From VRUE01 sp047519745 (lineage in GTDB: Bacteria; Actinomycetota; Thermoleophilia; Solirubrobacterales; 70-9), in assembly GCA_047519745.1 (NCBI GenBank), contig JAPVSJ010000059.1, forward strand, positions 1 to 50,159: a stretch of 50,159 nt of DNA, read 5' to 3'. The notes below the pieces were generated by a model that saw nothing but the letters and a program-made list of their open reading frames with translations, did no database searches and was not told the origin of the DNA. Of this stretch, positions 8,325 to 17,366 are shown piece after piece. The translations under genes and the position numbers were made by a program. Positions within the stretch are counted from its first letter, which is position 1, and each line of letters starts with the position of its first letter.

Positions 8325-8654
8325 ATGAGTCCTCCACGAGCTCTGTCGCCTCTCGCTCTGGAAGCAGCAAGACTGCTCGGCGCCGGCGTTCGCCTCGGGC
8401 GGCGACAGCACCGCTGGACGGTGGCCGAACTGGCCGAGCGAGTCGGGGTCAGCGAAACGACGATGCTGAAGGTCGAGCACGGTGACCCTGGGGTGCGCCT
8501 CGGCATCGCCTTCGAGGCGGCGGCGCTCACCGGCGTCCCGCTCTTCGACGAGGACCGCTCGCGCCGGGCGCTCGAGGCTGCCCGTGTCGACGACCGACTA
8601 GCCGTGCTGCCACAACGGGTGCGCCGGCCAGCCGAGGCCGACGATGACTTCTGA
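8325..8654 (+). CDS. HipB-like XRE-family antitoxin
   Basis: A small 109-residue protein with a helix-turn-helix of the XRE/Cro type (GVRLGRRQHRWTVAELAERVGVSETTMLKVEHG, residues about 21-54). That domain normally binds DNA as a dimer and neutralises HipA. The C-terminal tail is charged. Its coding end overlaps the HipA start by 11 bases, the usual toxin-antitoxin arrangement with the antitoxin first. The palindrome directly upstream is the likely operator. The start ATG has no Shine-Dalgarno sequence, consistent with a leaderless message. Confidence 0.85.
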   Translation: MSPPRALSPLALEAARLLGAGVRLGRRQHRWTVAELAERVGVSETTMLKVEHGDPGVRLGIAFEAAALTGVPLFDEDRSRRALEAARVDDRLAVLPQRVRRPAEADDDF

Positions 8655-9903
8655 GCCCAAGGAGGCGTTCGTCTGGTTCTGGCTACCCGGCGCCGAGAAT
8701 CCGGTGGTTGCCGGTCGTCTCGATGTCGTCGGCGACCTCATCGCCTTTACCTACGGGCGCAGCTACTTGGAACGCGACGAGCGGATCGCGCTGTACCTGC
8801 CGGAGCTACCGCTGCGCCGCGGGCGGATCCCGCCGCTGGCCGGAACGATCGCCGGCTGCATCGCCGACGCCGGCCCGGATGCCTGGGGACAGCGGGTGAT
8901 CCTCAACCATCGAGTCGGCCGTGGCGCCGAGGACACCGCCGAGCTCTCCCAGCTCGACTACCTGCTCGATTCCGGCTCGGACCGGATCGGCGCACTCGAT
9001 TTCCAGACCTCCGCCACCGAGTACACCCCGCGCTCGCGGGGTGAGGCACGACTCTCGGAGCTTGCCTCGCTGGCCAGATCGGCGCAAATGGTGGAGGAAG
9101 GGATTCCCCTCTCACCCGCTCTCGACCAAGCGCTTTTGCACGGCAGCTCAGTCGGCGGCGCCCGCCCCAAGGTCTTGCTGAGAGACGGCAGTCGCCGCCT
9201 GATCGCGAAGTTCAGCTCGACCACCGACACCTTCCCGATCGTCAAGACCGAGTTCGTCGGCATGGAGCTCGCCCGCCGTGTCGGTATAGAGGCGGCGGAG
9301 GTCGAGCTCACCGAAGCGCTCGGCAAGGATGTCCTGCTCGTCGAGCGCTTCGACCGGCCGGCCGCAGGGGGCCGCCGTGCGCAGGTCTCGGCCCTTACGA
9401 TCCTCGGCCTCGACGAATGGGGCGCCAGGTACGCGAGCTATGAGGCGCTCGCGGACCAGGTACGCGAGCGGTTCACCGAACCGAAGACGACCCTGCGTGA
9501 GCTCTTCTCCCGCCTCGCCTTCAACGTCCTGTCGGGCAACACCGACGACCACGCACGCAATCACGCCGCCTTCTGGGACGGAGGGGAACTGACTCTCACT
9601 CCCGCCTACGACATCTGCCCGCTCCCCCGCGCCGGTGGAGAGGCGTCGCAGGCGATGGCGATCGGCCGAGACGGCTTCCGACTAAGCCAGGTCGCCGCCT
9701 GTGTAGCCCGCGCGTCCACCTATCTCCTGACCGAGGAGGAAGCCCGTGAGATCGTCGACCGCCACGTTGAGACGATCGAAACGGACTGGGACGAGGTCTG
9801 CGATCTCGCGCAGCTCAGCGAGGTAGACCGCCGCCGCCTTTGGGGCGGCGCCTTCCTCAACCGCTACGCGACTGAGGGCTACTCGATGGTGAGGCCACGT
9901 TGA
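8644..9903 (+). CDS. HipA-like serine/threonine kinase toxin
   Basis: A 419-residue protein of the HipA kinase fold, whose studied members phosphorylate glutamyl-tRNA synthetase and slow growth. The N-terminal subdomain has FTYGRSYL. The central part has GGARPKVLL and KTEFVGMELARRVGI. The catalytic loop is visible as GNTDDHARNHA, and a DFG-equivalent as LTPAYDICP. All the key aspartates and the catalytic asparagine are present, so an active kinase is likely. Length matches the family (~420-440). It overlaps the antitoxin gene and ends 63 bp from the converging mce operon. Confidence 0.9.
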   Translation: MTSEPKEAFVWFWLPGAENPVVAGRLDVVGDLIAFTYGRSYLERDERIALYLPELPLRRGRIPPLAGTIAGCIADAGPDAWGQRVILNHRVGRGAEDTAELSQLDYLLDSGSDRIGALDFQTSATEYTPRSRGEARLSELASLARSAQMVEEGIPLSPALDQALLHGSSVGGARPKVLLRDGSRRLIAKFSSTTDTFPIVKTEFVGMELARRVGIEAAEVELTEALGKDVLLVERFDRPAAGGRRAQVSALTILGLDEWGARYASYEALADQVRERFTEPKTTLRELFSRLAFNVLSGNTDDHARNHAAFWDGGELTLTPAYDICPLPRAGGEASQAMAIGRDGFRLSQVAACVARASTYLLTEEEAREIVDRHVETIETDWDEVCDLAQLSEVDRRRLWGGAFLNRYATEGYSMVRPR

Positions 9904-9966
9904 CGTGAGGAATGCTCTCGCCCCCGGGGATCAGTTCGACTGCACCGACGCGGCTGATGCCAGCGG

Positions 9967-11511
9967 TTATTCGCCCTGTTCGAAGGTGTGCTGGTAGCTC
10001 GTCGCCGGGCCGCTGCCGTAGATCGGCTGGAACGGCGCCTGCTGTTCGCAGCCCGGTGCGGGGATGCTGGAGGAGCTTTGCTGTTCGGCGAAGGCGTAGT
10101 GCTTGAGCCGGTTGAAGAAGTTCGTCGCCTTGGCGATGTCGCCGCCGGTCCGTTCGTTGAATGCTTTTTCGTTCGGAGTGTTGGAGTCGAGGGTTGCGGT
10201 GATCCCCGAACTGCACTGGCGAGTGTCGAAGCTGAGCAGACCCTTGGCCACGCGATTGAAGGCCCCGGGCTGGGCGTAGGCATTGTTGCGGTTGGTGGTG
10301 GTGCGGTTCGGATACGTCGCCAGCGTTTCGGGACCAAACGGACCCAGCAGGCGAAGGTAGTGGATCTGCTTGCCCTGCGAGCTGAGGTGAACCGCGTTCG
10401 TAGCGGCGGCAACGTTCCCCATCACCGAGGTGACCTCTCGCTTATAGAGGCCGAGACCGGTGAGAATCGGGTTGAGGTTGCGCAGGAAGGGATCGAGCGC
10501 CCGCAGCAGGACGGGGAAGTCGCCGCGGAGGAACTTGCGTAGGGCGGGGAAGCCGCTGGGGGCGCGGTCGATCACGGTTTCCAGCCCTTCGAAGAAGCCC
10601 TTTGCCTGCGGCGCCAGGTTCGAGAAGGCGACCAGGGTCGGCGAGAGCTGCTTGGCCGCCGGAACCAGCTGGCGGAAGAGGGGATCGGAGTTGACGGCGA
10701 ATTCCTTGAGCCGGTTGAAGGTCAGCCTCTGTTCGTCCTCGAAGGTCGGGAAGGCGCGGAAGAGCGCTTCGATGTCGCGGTCGCGGGCGGCGGTCGTCTG
10801 GAAGACAGCATTGGAATTGCGGATCAGGCTCGCCAGCTCACCCTGGCGACCGCGCAATGCGTGCAGGGCGACGGCGCCGTTGCTGAAGAGCTGCTTGACC
10901 GCGACCCGTTGGGTGTCAAGCACGCGGAAGACCTTGTCGAATTCGGCGAAGAACGGTTCGAGCTCGGCCAGGCCGTTGGAGAGCGACTGGCCCTGGCCGG
11001 CGATCGCGACGGCGCCTTCCTGCATCCATTCCTGGAAGGCGGCGCGAGTGCGCGGGTTGAAGGTGCGGAAGATCTCGTCGAGCTGAGCCGATTCGGCGAC
11101 GTTGGCGCTGGAGAGCGTGCCGCCGTCGGGCAGCTTGGGGCCCTCGGCGTTGCCGGGAGTCAGTTCGACGTAGGTCTCGCCGAGCAGGGTCTTGGTGCGC
11201 AGGATCGCTCGCGTGCCACGCGGCAGCGGCGCGTACTGGTCGTCGATGTCGATCGTCGCCTGCGCCTGCTGGCCGCTGGGGGACTCTTCGATCGTCTGGA
11301 CTTTGCCGACCGAGACGCCGGAGATCCGCACGTCGGACTGCTGGGCGAGCTGGGTCGCCTCGTTGAAGGGAACCTTGATCTCATACGGCTTTGCTTTGAA
11401 CGGCGTCGGGCCGCCGAAGGTGATCCAGAGGAAGAGCAGGATGCCGAAGCACGACAGGGCGAAGCCGGCGATGACGAGGAGCTGCGCGGTGCTGGGGGCT
11501 CGCTTGCTCAT
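9967..11511 (-). CDS. MCE-family protein, sixth gene of the mce operon
   Basis: A 514-residue protein with one N-terminal membrane anchor (about residues 10-32). An MCE/MlaD domain follows (about 40-120, with SDVRISGVSVGKVQTI and TLLGETYVELTPG), then a long helical region and a low-complexity tail. In mycobacteria six such subunits assemble into a tube that carries lipids across the periplasm. The start ATG overlaps the preceding stop by four bases. This is the last gene of the run. A conserved C-terminal cysteine (QCSSG) and a final CEQQAPFQP segment are seen. The lipid substrate is unknown. Confidence 0.9.
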   Translation of the reverse strand: MSKRAPSTAQLLVIAGFALSCFGILLFLWITFGGPTPFKAKPYEIKVPFNEATQLAQQSDVRISGVSVGKVQTIEESPSGQQAQATIDIDDQYAPLPRGTRAILRTKTLLGETYVELTPGNAEGPKLPDGGTLSSANVAESAQLDEIFRTFNPRTRAAFQEWMQEGAVAIAGQGQSLSNGLAELEPFFAEFDKVFRVLDTQRVAVKQLFSNGAVALHALRGRQGELASLIRNSNAVFQTTAARDRDIEALFRAFPTFEDEQRLTFNRLKEFAVNSDPLFRQLVPAAKQLSPTLVAFSNLAPQAKGFFEGLETVIDRAPSGFPALRKFLRGDFPVLLRALDPFLRNLNPILTGLGLYKREVTSVMGNVAAATNAVHLSSQGKQIHYLRLLGPFGPETLATYPNRTTTNRNNAYAQPGAFNRVAKGLLSFDTRQCSSGITATLDSNTPNEKAFNERTGGDIAKATNFFNRLKHYAFAEQQSSSSIPAPGCEQQAPFQPIYGSGPATSYQHTFEQGE

Positions 11512-12938
11512 TTTTCGCTGAATTCGCAGTGGCCGGACGGGGTTTCGGCGGGAATTTCTTCGGGACTGGGAATGCGCACACCTTCAAGAAGCGTCCGCAA
11601 GTACGGCTTCAGGGATTCGGTGCTGCCATCAGCGCGCGCAAACGGGACGGTGAGTTTGTACGCAAGGTCGGAGCCGTTGCAGGAGAGCGTCGCGACGCCA
11701 CGGGTTATCGGCCCGCCCGCGTCGGTGAGGTTGAAGGTGGCATTGATGTTGTGGTTGAGCCAGGGCAGGTAGAAGAGGAAGCTCTGCCTGCTGCCCTTGG
11801 GCTTGTAAGCGAGCTCGTTGAGGAAGCTGTTGATCGCGCCCAGCGAGGTGCCGAATTCGCTCACCGACGTGTTCAGGTCCGAGGCACCTTCGTTGAGGTG
11901 GGTCAGCACGGGACGGACCTGGCGGGTGAAGGGACGTATCTGATCGCGGATCGGCGCCGTCGTCTGCTTGAAGAGCTGCTCGTTGGCCTTGAACGCGGGC
12001 ACCGAGGCCTGCGCCTGCGGGATCAGGCCGGTGAGGGCGGGTCGGGCCGCGGTCGAGAAGCGGTTGGAGCTGGCCAGCGCCGAGCGCAGGGCGGCGAGCG
12101 TGGAGGGGAACTCGACCAGCGATTCCTGGATCGCCTGCTGCTGGTTGGCGAAGTTGCCGAGGGCGCCCTTGGAGGCGCTGACGAAGCGTTCGAGCTCGGA
12201 GTCGTGGCGTCCCAGTTCGGTCGTCAGCAGGCCGAAGTCGTGAATCACGCGGGCCAGCGCCACGCGGCGCTGGGCGACGGCGCGGTTGAGGTCGGCGATG
12301 TAGTGGGAGAAGGGCTCGAGGCGGCGGAAGGCGGCGGAGAGCTGGTGGCCGCGGCCGCCGATGCCCTGGGCCCCGCCGGCGACGAGCAGCTGCAGGTACT
12401 GCTGCGTGTCGGTGTCGAGGGTCGAGAGGAAGGCTTCGAACTGGATGCTCGGTTCGGTGCGCGAGAGCGGGAAGCGGTAGCCGCTTTCGACGTGTTCGCT
12501 GCCGCTACCGGGTTCGATCTCGACGGTCATGTCGTTGAGGTTGGTTTTCGGCCGCAGCAGCAGGCTCGCGTTGGGGTGGATCAGCTGCAGGTACTTGGGC
12601 TCGATGTCCATGCCGATCACGGCGTGGCCGTCTTCGAGGTCGACCGAGGAGATCTTGCCGACCTGGATGCCGGCGATCACCACCGCCTGGCCCTGACCGG
12701 GGGTTACCGCCTGGGCGTCGCTGAAGTCGGCGCTGAGGTGGACGAAGTCTTCGCCGACGAAGGGCGCCCATGAGGGCAGCGAGGCTTTCTGCTGGGTGAA
12801 GATCCAGAGCGTCATCGCGATCGCCAGCAGGGTCAGGACCGCGATCGCGATCGAATCTTTGCCGCGGCCGCGCGACTGTCGCGCGAGCGAGGCGCGGAAA
12901 TGGCGCAGACGGCTCACTTTGGGCTCGCGCTCACTCAT
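11508..12938 (-). CDS. MCE-family protein, fifth gene of the mce operon
   Basis: A 476-residue protein with a cytoplasmic basic start, a membrane helix at about residues 28-48 and an MCE domain (about 60-150; GQAVVIAGIQVGKISSV, LRPKTNLNDMTVEIEPG). A helical region follows to about residue 380 and then a C-terminal domain with LPWLNHNINATFN. No lipobox cysteine is visible, unlike the lipoprotein MceE of mycobacteria. It overlaps both neighbours by four bases. It probably forms one subunit of a heteromeric tube. Confidence 0.9.
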   Translation of the reverse strand: MSEREPKVSRLRHFRASLARQSRGRGKDSIAIAVLTLLAIAMTLWIFTQQKASLPSWAPFVGEDFVHLSADFSDAQAVTPGQGQAVVIAGIQVGKISSVDLEDGHAVIGMDIEPKYLQLIHPNASLLLRPKTNLNDMTVEIEPGSGSEHVESGYRFPLSRTEPSIQFEAFLSTLDTDTQQYLQLLVAGGAQGIGGRGHQLSAAFRRLEPFSHYIADLNRAVAQRRVALARVIHDFGLLTTELGRHDSELERFVSASKGALGNFANQQQAIQESLVEFPSTLAALRSALASSNRFSTAARPALTGLIPQAQASVPAFKANEQLFKQTTAPIRDQIRPFTRQVRPVLTHLNEGASDLNTSVSEFGTSLGAINSFLNELAYKPKGSRQSFLFYLPWLNHNINATFNLTDAGGPITRGVATLSCNGSDLAYKLTVPFARADGSTESLKPYLRTLLEGVRIPSPEEIPAETPSGHCEFSEK

Positions 12939-14443
12939 GGGCGGCTCACCGCCGTCAGGCTGGGCGGACCGACCTGGCCGAGCTTGCCGTTGACGTCAGG
13001 CACAGGCTGGGTCGAGCAGCGCACTTCCGGCTTCTTCGGCGGACGACCGCCGAGCTGCGGCTGCACCCCTTCGGGAGCCGCGACGACATTCGCCCAGTCT
13101 TGCTTGTCGGTGCTGAGGTTGCCTGAGGGGTTCTCCTGCTTGACCAGGGTGCCACCACCACCGGGCTGCACGCGCAGGTATGGCCCGTTGCCGTCGAAGT
13201 TCTGGCCTACTCCCGCGAAGTTGGCCAGGTAGTAGAAGAACTCGCGGTAGTTGGGTCCGGTCTGGAAGCGGTCTTCGATCGTCTCGTTGCCGGTCGGGAC
13301 GAAGACTTTGCTGGTGCAGAGGCTGATCCGGTTGCTCTGCGGGATCGTGTTCGCTTTGCCCGCCTGAGCCGACCCGGAGAGACCGGGCGCGGATTCCTGC
13401 AGCAGCCGGGCGACGCCGCCGGCCTCCTTGCCGGAGAGCAGCGGCCGGACCTGGGCGAGCCACGGTTTGGCCGCCGAGATCAGGCTGGGCAGCTCGGCGA
13501 CCGCGGGGCGGAACTCGATCGCCCAGGCACGCAGCGGCGGCAACGTGCTGTTGAGGCTGGCCAGGGACTTGCGGCCGATCCGCAGCGTCGGCGCCAGGCG
13601 TTCGACCGTCGTCGAGAGGTTCTGCGACTGGGCGGCGAGCGCGCCGGTGAAGGTGTCGAAGTTGACGATCAGGCCCTGCAGGTCGGCCTCGTGCCTGGCG
13701 AGCGCGCCGAAGGTGCGCCCGGTGCCGGCCACGAGGCGGGAGAGGTCCCCGGGGCTGGTGCCGAGCAGGGCGTTGGTGACCTGGGCGCTGTAGCGGCCGG
13801 CGTCGCCACCGTATTTGAAGGCGCCGTTGAGCCCTTCGGCACCGGTCTTGCCTTTGACCTCGGGCAGCTGGGTGGCGTCTTCCGCGGCGGTCGGCTTCTG
13901 GTTGAGAGCGGTGCCGAAGCTCTCCAGCAGGCGGCTGAGGTCGGCGCGCACGGGAGACTGCAGCGCGGTGAGGATCTGGTCGAGTTGAACGCCGGTCGAG
14001 GTGTGGCTGACCGGGATCGTCGCGCCGCTGTCCATCTCGGGCGCGCTGGGGCTGCCGGGGTCGAGGTCGATGAAGAAGTTGCCCTCGAGGAAGATCCGCG
14101 GGCGGATGTCGGCGAATGCGTCGTCGTGGATCGGCCGGCCCTTGCCGTCGACGGTGAAGGTGACCTTGGTGTTGTCGCCGTCGCGGCCGACTTCGATCAC
14201 TTTGCCGACGTCGACGCCGGCGATCCGCACGGGCGAGTTGGTCGAGATGTTGACGCCGTTGGAGAAGGTCGCGTTGAGCGTGTAGCCGTAGCCGGTGAAG
14301 GGCACGTGTTTGGTGAAGGCCAGATATGGGCCGACGGTGAAGACGAGGATGAAGATCAGCGCGATCGCGGCGTTGCTCGGCCGCCACTTGAAGCGGCTGT
14401 CGGTGGCCCCGACCCTCGTGTCGCGCTCCGGTAGGCGTCCCAT
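12935..14443 (-). CDS. MCE-family protein, fourth gene of the mce operon
   Basis: A 502-residue protein with a single membrane helix (about residues 26-44). The MCE domain (about 50-145) is marked by NSPVRIAGVDVGKVIEVG and IFLEGNFFIDLDPG. A long helical part follows, then a C-terminal region with YREFFYYLANFAGVGQNFDG and a proline-rich end. The start ATG overlaps the previous stop by one base (TGATG). The NFDGNGPYLRV stretch resembles YDGNGHYARAQ of the first gene, so the C-terminal domains are related as well as the MCE domains. Confidence 0.9.
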   Translation of the reverse strand: MGRLPERDTRVGATDSRFKWRPSNAAIALIFILVFTVGPYLAFTKHVPFTGYGYTLNATFSNGVNISTNSPVRIAGVDVGKVIEVGRDGDNTKVTFTVDGKGRPIHDDAFADIRPRIFLEGNFFIDLDPGSPSAPEMDSGATIPVSHTSTGVQLDQILTALQSPVRADLSRLLESFGTALNQKPTAAEDATQLPEVKGKTGAEGLNGAFKYGGDAGRYSAQVTNALLGTSPGDLSRLVAGTGRTFGALARHEADLQGLIVNFDTFTGALAAQSQNLSTTVERLAPTLRIGRKSLASLNSTLPPLRAWAIEFRPAVAELPSLISAAKPWLAQVRPLLSGKEAGGVARLLQESAPGLSGSAQAGKANTIPQSNRISLCTSKVFVPTGNETIEDRFQTGPNYREFFYYLANFAGVGQNFDGNGPYLRVQPGGGGTLVKQENPSGNLSTDKQDWANVVAAPEGVQPQLGGRPPKKPEVRCSTQPVPDVNGKLGQVGPPSLTAVSRP

Positions 14444-15843
14444 CAGCCTTCGCCTTCCCGCGTGGTCGTACCCCAGAGTTCGGATGCGCGGCCGATCACC
14501 GTCTGGCCTGATGCGTAACGCTCGTTACCGGCTTCGCAGGTGCCATCCTGGCCGGTTCTTGGATAGGGGTTGAAGTGGAGGTGATTCTTCTTTTCGGGAC
14601 CGTTGGCGGGCGCCGAGGACGGCGCCGACTCCGCATTCGGCCCACTCGGTGGCTCGAAGGCGATTGCGCCCAGCCAGTTGCCGTTGCCATTCGATTCGCT
14701 GAAGGCGTCGGCAAGGTTGTTGAAGACGAGGCTGAGGTAGTTGCAGGTGGTCTGGGCGGGAGCGATGTACTTGATCGCCGGGGCGAGCACTTCGTTGGTG
14801 TCGGTGAGCAGTTCGAGGCCGTTGAAGACACCGGCCTGGCCCTGGAAGTCGAGCAGCGCTTCGGCGGTCGGGTTCAGCTGGGCGTAGAGCGCCGGCGAGC
14901 GGTTGAGGGCAGGGATGCCGGCGCGCAGCGCGGCGTTGATCGTCGGCGAGGTTTCGCCGAGGGCGCGGGCGCCCGGCTCGAGCGCGGTAAAGAAGCGGCC
15001 CGAGTCGCGGAAGAACGGGCGCAGCGCCGGCAGGTCGGCAGTCACCGATTCCAGCGTCGGCGCCCCTTTTTCGATCGTTTCCTGGATGAACGGTCGCGAG
15101 ACGCGGGCGAAGGCGGCGAAGGTGCGGTCGAGGGCGACGAACATGCTCGCCTGCTGCTCGGCCACCGGGGCGACCGTGGCGGAGAGATCCTCGAGCGCTT
15201 CCCAGAAGCCGCCGAAGTTGGTGCTCGGTTCGACCAGGGAGCGCAGCACCGGCTGGCCGTGTTCGGCGAAACTGCGCAGAGCGCCGAAGGCGGCGTTGAT
15301 CTGCGGCCCGCGGCCGGCGAAGGCGTTGCCGAAGCCGGCGTTGTTGCGCTGGATCGCGGTACGGGTCTTTTCGTCGAACATGTCGAAGAACTGGTCGATG
15401 TCGACCGGTTCTGGGCGGGCGGCCGAGAGCGGGATGGTTTCGCCCGCCGCCAGCCCCTTGCGCGAGTTGCCCGGCACGATCTGCAGGTACTTGAGGCCGA
15501 GCGGCGATTTGGGCCGGATGATCATCGTCGAGTTGGCCGGGATCGGTTCGGCGCTCTTGTCGAGGCTGAGGTCGAGTTCGGCGGCGATCGCGCCGTTGCC
15601 GATCTGCACCGGCTTGACTTCCTTGACCACGCCGACCCGCGAGCCGCCGATCCGCACCTCGTTGCCTTTGACCAGTGCGTTTGCGTTGGGCACGCGCGCC
15701 TTGAGGTTGTAGGTGGAGACGAAGGGGAGGCCGTTGTTGGCGTTATAGGCGAGGAAGACGGCGACGATCACGATCAGGACCGTGACCGCGCCGACGATCA
15801 CGGGGCTGCTCGCCACTCCCTGTATGCCGCCGCGGTTCCTCAT
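14443..15843 (-). CDS. MCE-family protein, third gene of the mce operon
   Basis: A 466-residue protein with a membrane anchor (about residues 14-33) and an MCE domain (about 38-130; GNEVRIGGSRVGVVKEV, SPLGLKYLQIVPG). A helical middle follows. The C-terminal domain has two cysteines and HLHFNPYPRTGQ, a motif related to SNPYTEPPF near the end of the first gene. The start ATG overlaps the stop of the second gene by four bases. It is an extracytoplasmic lipid-handling subunit by family; the specific cargo cannot be read from sequence. Confidence 0.9.
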   Translation of the reverse strand: MRNRGGIQGVASSPVIVGAVTVLIVIVAVFLAYNANNGLPFVSTYNLKARVPNANALVKGNEVRIGGSRVGVVKEVKPVQIGNGAIAAELDLSLDKSAEPIPANSTMIIRPKSPLGLKYLQIVPGNSRKGLAAGETIPLSAARPEPVDIDQFFDMFDEKTRTAIQRNNAGFGNAFAGRGPQINAAFGALRSFAEHGQPVLRSLVEPSTNFGGFWEALEDLSATVAPVAEQQASMFVALDRTFAAFARVSRPFIQETIEKGAPTLESVTADLPALRPFFRDSGRFFTALEPGARALGETSPTINAALRAGIPALNRSPALYAQLNPTAEALLDFQGQAGVFNGLELLTDTNEVLAPAIKYIAPAQTTCNYLSLVFNNLADAFSESNGNGNWLGAIAFEPPSGPNAESAPSSAPANGPEKKNHLHFNPYPRTGQDGTCEAGNERYASGQTVIGRASELWGTTTREGEG

Positions 15844-17366
15844 GGCCCGAGGAGATAGTCGAGAAGGGCACGTTGGGGCGCGGTCGCCTTCGCGCTGGCG
15901 CCGAGTTCTTCGCCTTCGCCCAGGCCGGGCGCTTCAGGCGCCGCCGACGACGGGGCGACTTGGGTCGGCGAGACGGAGGACGTTGCGTTCGCCGACGTAC
16001 CGCCGGTCTGGCCGCCAAGGCTTTCCTGCATTCGCCTGTACAGCGCGAGTGCATCCGAGGACGACGCGCCTTCTTCGCTTGAACCGGGGCCGTTGAAGTT
16101 CGCCGAGCAACCGGAGGTTGGCGCCGTTACATAGTCGATGCAATTCGTCAGCGCCGTGAGGCTTCTCGTGAAGTGACCGTACTGGTCGAATTCGTTGGTC
16201 GACGCGGCGCTGTTGTAGATCAGGTCGGCGAGACCGTCGAAGCCCTTGTTCTTCCTCGTGCTGACCAGGAACTGGGCCAGTTCGGTGGTCGGCGTGGCGC
16301 CGGTGACGGCGAGGTCGCGGATCTTCGAGACGACCGGGTCGGCGGCGCGGATCTTCGGGCCGGCGACTTCGCCGCTCGCCCCGAGCGACTTCAGCGAGAC
16401 GGTCGAGGCGGCCGAGAACGGGGTCAGGGCGCGGGTCGCCTGGGTCAGCGCCGGGGCGGCCTTGGCGAGCGATTCGGCGACCGGCGTGCCGGCGTTGGAG
16501 AAGTATTCGAAGCTGCCCATCGTCTGGCGCAGCTCGCGCAGGAAGGCGGGGAGCTTCTGCAGCGACGCTTCCAGTGCGGGGCCCTTTTCGGTGCTGGCCT
16601 GCGCGGCGGCGCCGGCGTTGGCGAAGAAGCCCGCGACGCTGGCGCGCTGGCGCGAGAGCGGGCCGAGGATTTCCTCCGAGTCGGAGGCCAGCTGGGCGAG
16701 CTGGTCGCGCTGGGCGTTGAGGATGCCGAAGACGCGATCGGCGTCGCGCAGCACCGGGTTGGCGCGCTTGACGACTTCCTCGATGTCTTCGCCGCGTCCG
16801 GCGAGGCCGGCGCCGAGTTCGTTGAGGATCAGGCGGAAGCGCTGCGCGTAGGTCAGCTGGTTGATGTTGTTGATCAGGTCCGGGTCGACGCTGGTGCTGT
16901 TGTTCTCCAGCGGCAGCAGGTACTGGCCGGCACCCGGCTTGCCGCTGGGGATCTGTTCCAGTTCGGGCGGGGGCGGGGAGCCCGGCGCGCGCGGCAGGGT
17001 CGGCGTGCAGTCGACGAACTTCTCGCCGATCAGCGACTGCGGCCGGATCAGGCAGCTCGCGTCTTTGCGGAAGTCCTGGAAGCCGGGGTCTGCGATCTTC
17101 ATCGCGATCACGGCCTTGCCCGGCACGGCCCGCGGCTTGCCGTCCTTGTAGCTGTCGATTTCGCCCGGCATCGTCACGCCGACCGATTCGATTTCGCCGA
17201 CGGTCGCGCCGGCAACTCGCACTTCCTCGCCCGAGACCATGAAGCCGCCGCTGTCGAAGATGCCGCGGACGACGTAGCCGCCGCTGTTGCCGCCGCCACC
17301 CGAGATCAGCAGGACGACGACGACGATCGCGGCGACCAACCCGGCTGCGATCAGCAATTTCCTCAT
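15840..17366 (-). CDS. MCE-family protein, second gene of the mce operon
   Basis: A 508-residue protein with a very short cytoplasmic start and a membrane helix at residues 4-22. Its MCE domain (about 30-125) contains a small charged insertion (DSYKDGKPRAVPGK) between strands. The consensus turns GEEVRVAGATVGEIESV and SLIGEKFVDCTPT are present. A helical region follows, then a tail rich in Ser, Ala, Thr and Pro ending in LLDYLLGP. It overlaps both neighbours by four bases. Two internal cysteines in the MCE domain (SCLIRP, DCTP) could form a disulfide. Confidence 0.9.
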   Translation of the reverse strand: MRKLLIAAGLVAAIVVVVLLISGGGGNSGGYVVRGIFDSGGFMVSGEEVRVAGATVGEIESVGVTMPGEIDSYKDGKPRAVPGKAVIAMKIADPGFQDFRKDASCLIRPQSLIGEKFVDCTPTLPRAPGSPPPPELEQIPSGKPGAGQYLLPLENNSTSVDPDLINNINQLTYAQRFRLILNELGAGLAGRGEDIEEVVKRANPVLRDADRVFGILNAQRDQLAQLASDSEEILGPLSRQRASVAGFFANAGAAAQASTEKGPALEASLQKLPAFLRELRQTMGSFEYFSNAGTPVAESLAKAAPALTQATRALTPFSAASTVSLKSLGASGEVAGPKIRAADPVVSKIRDLAVTGATPTTELAQFLVSTRKNKGFDGLADLIYNSAASTNEFDQYGHFTRSLTALTNCIDYVTAPTSGCSANFNGPGSSEEGASSSDALALYRRMQESLGGQTGGTSANATSSVSPTQVAPSSAAPEAPGLGEGEELGASAKATAPQRALLDYLLGP

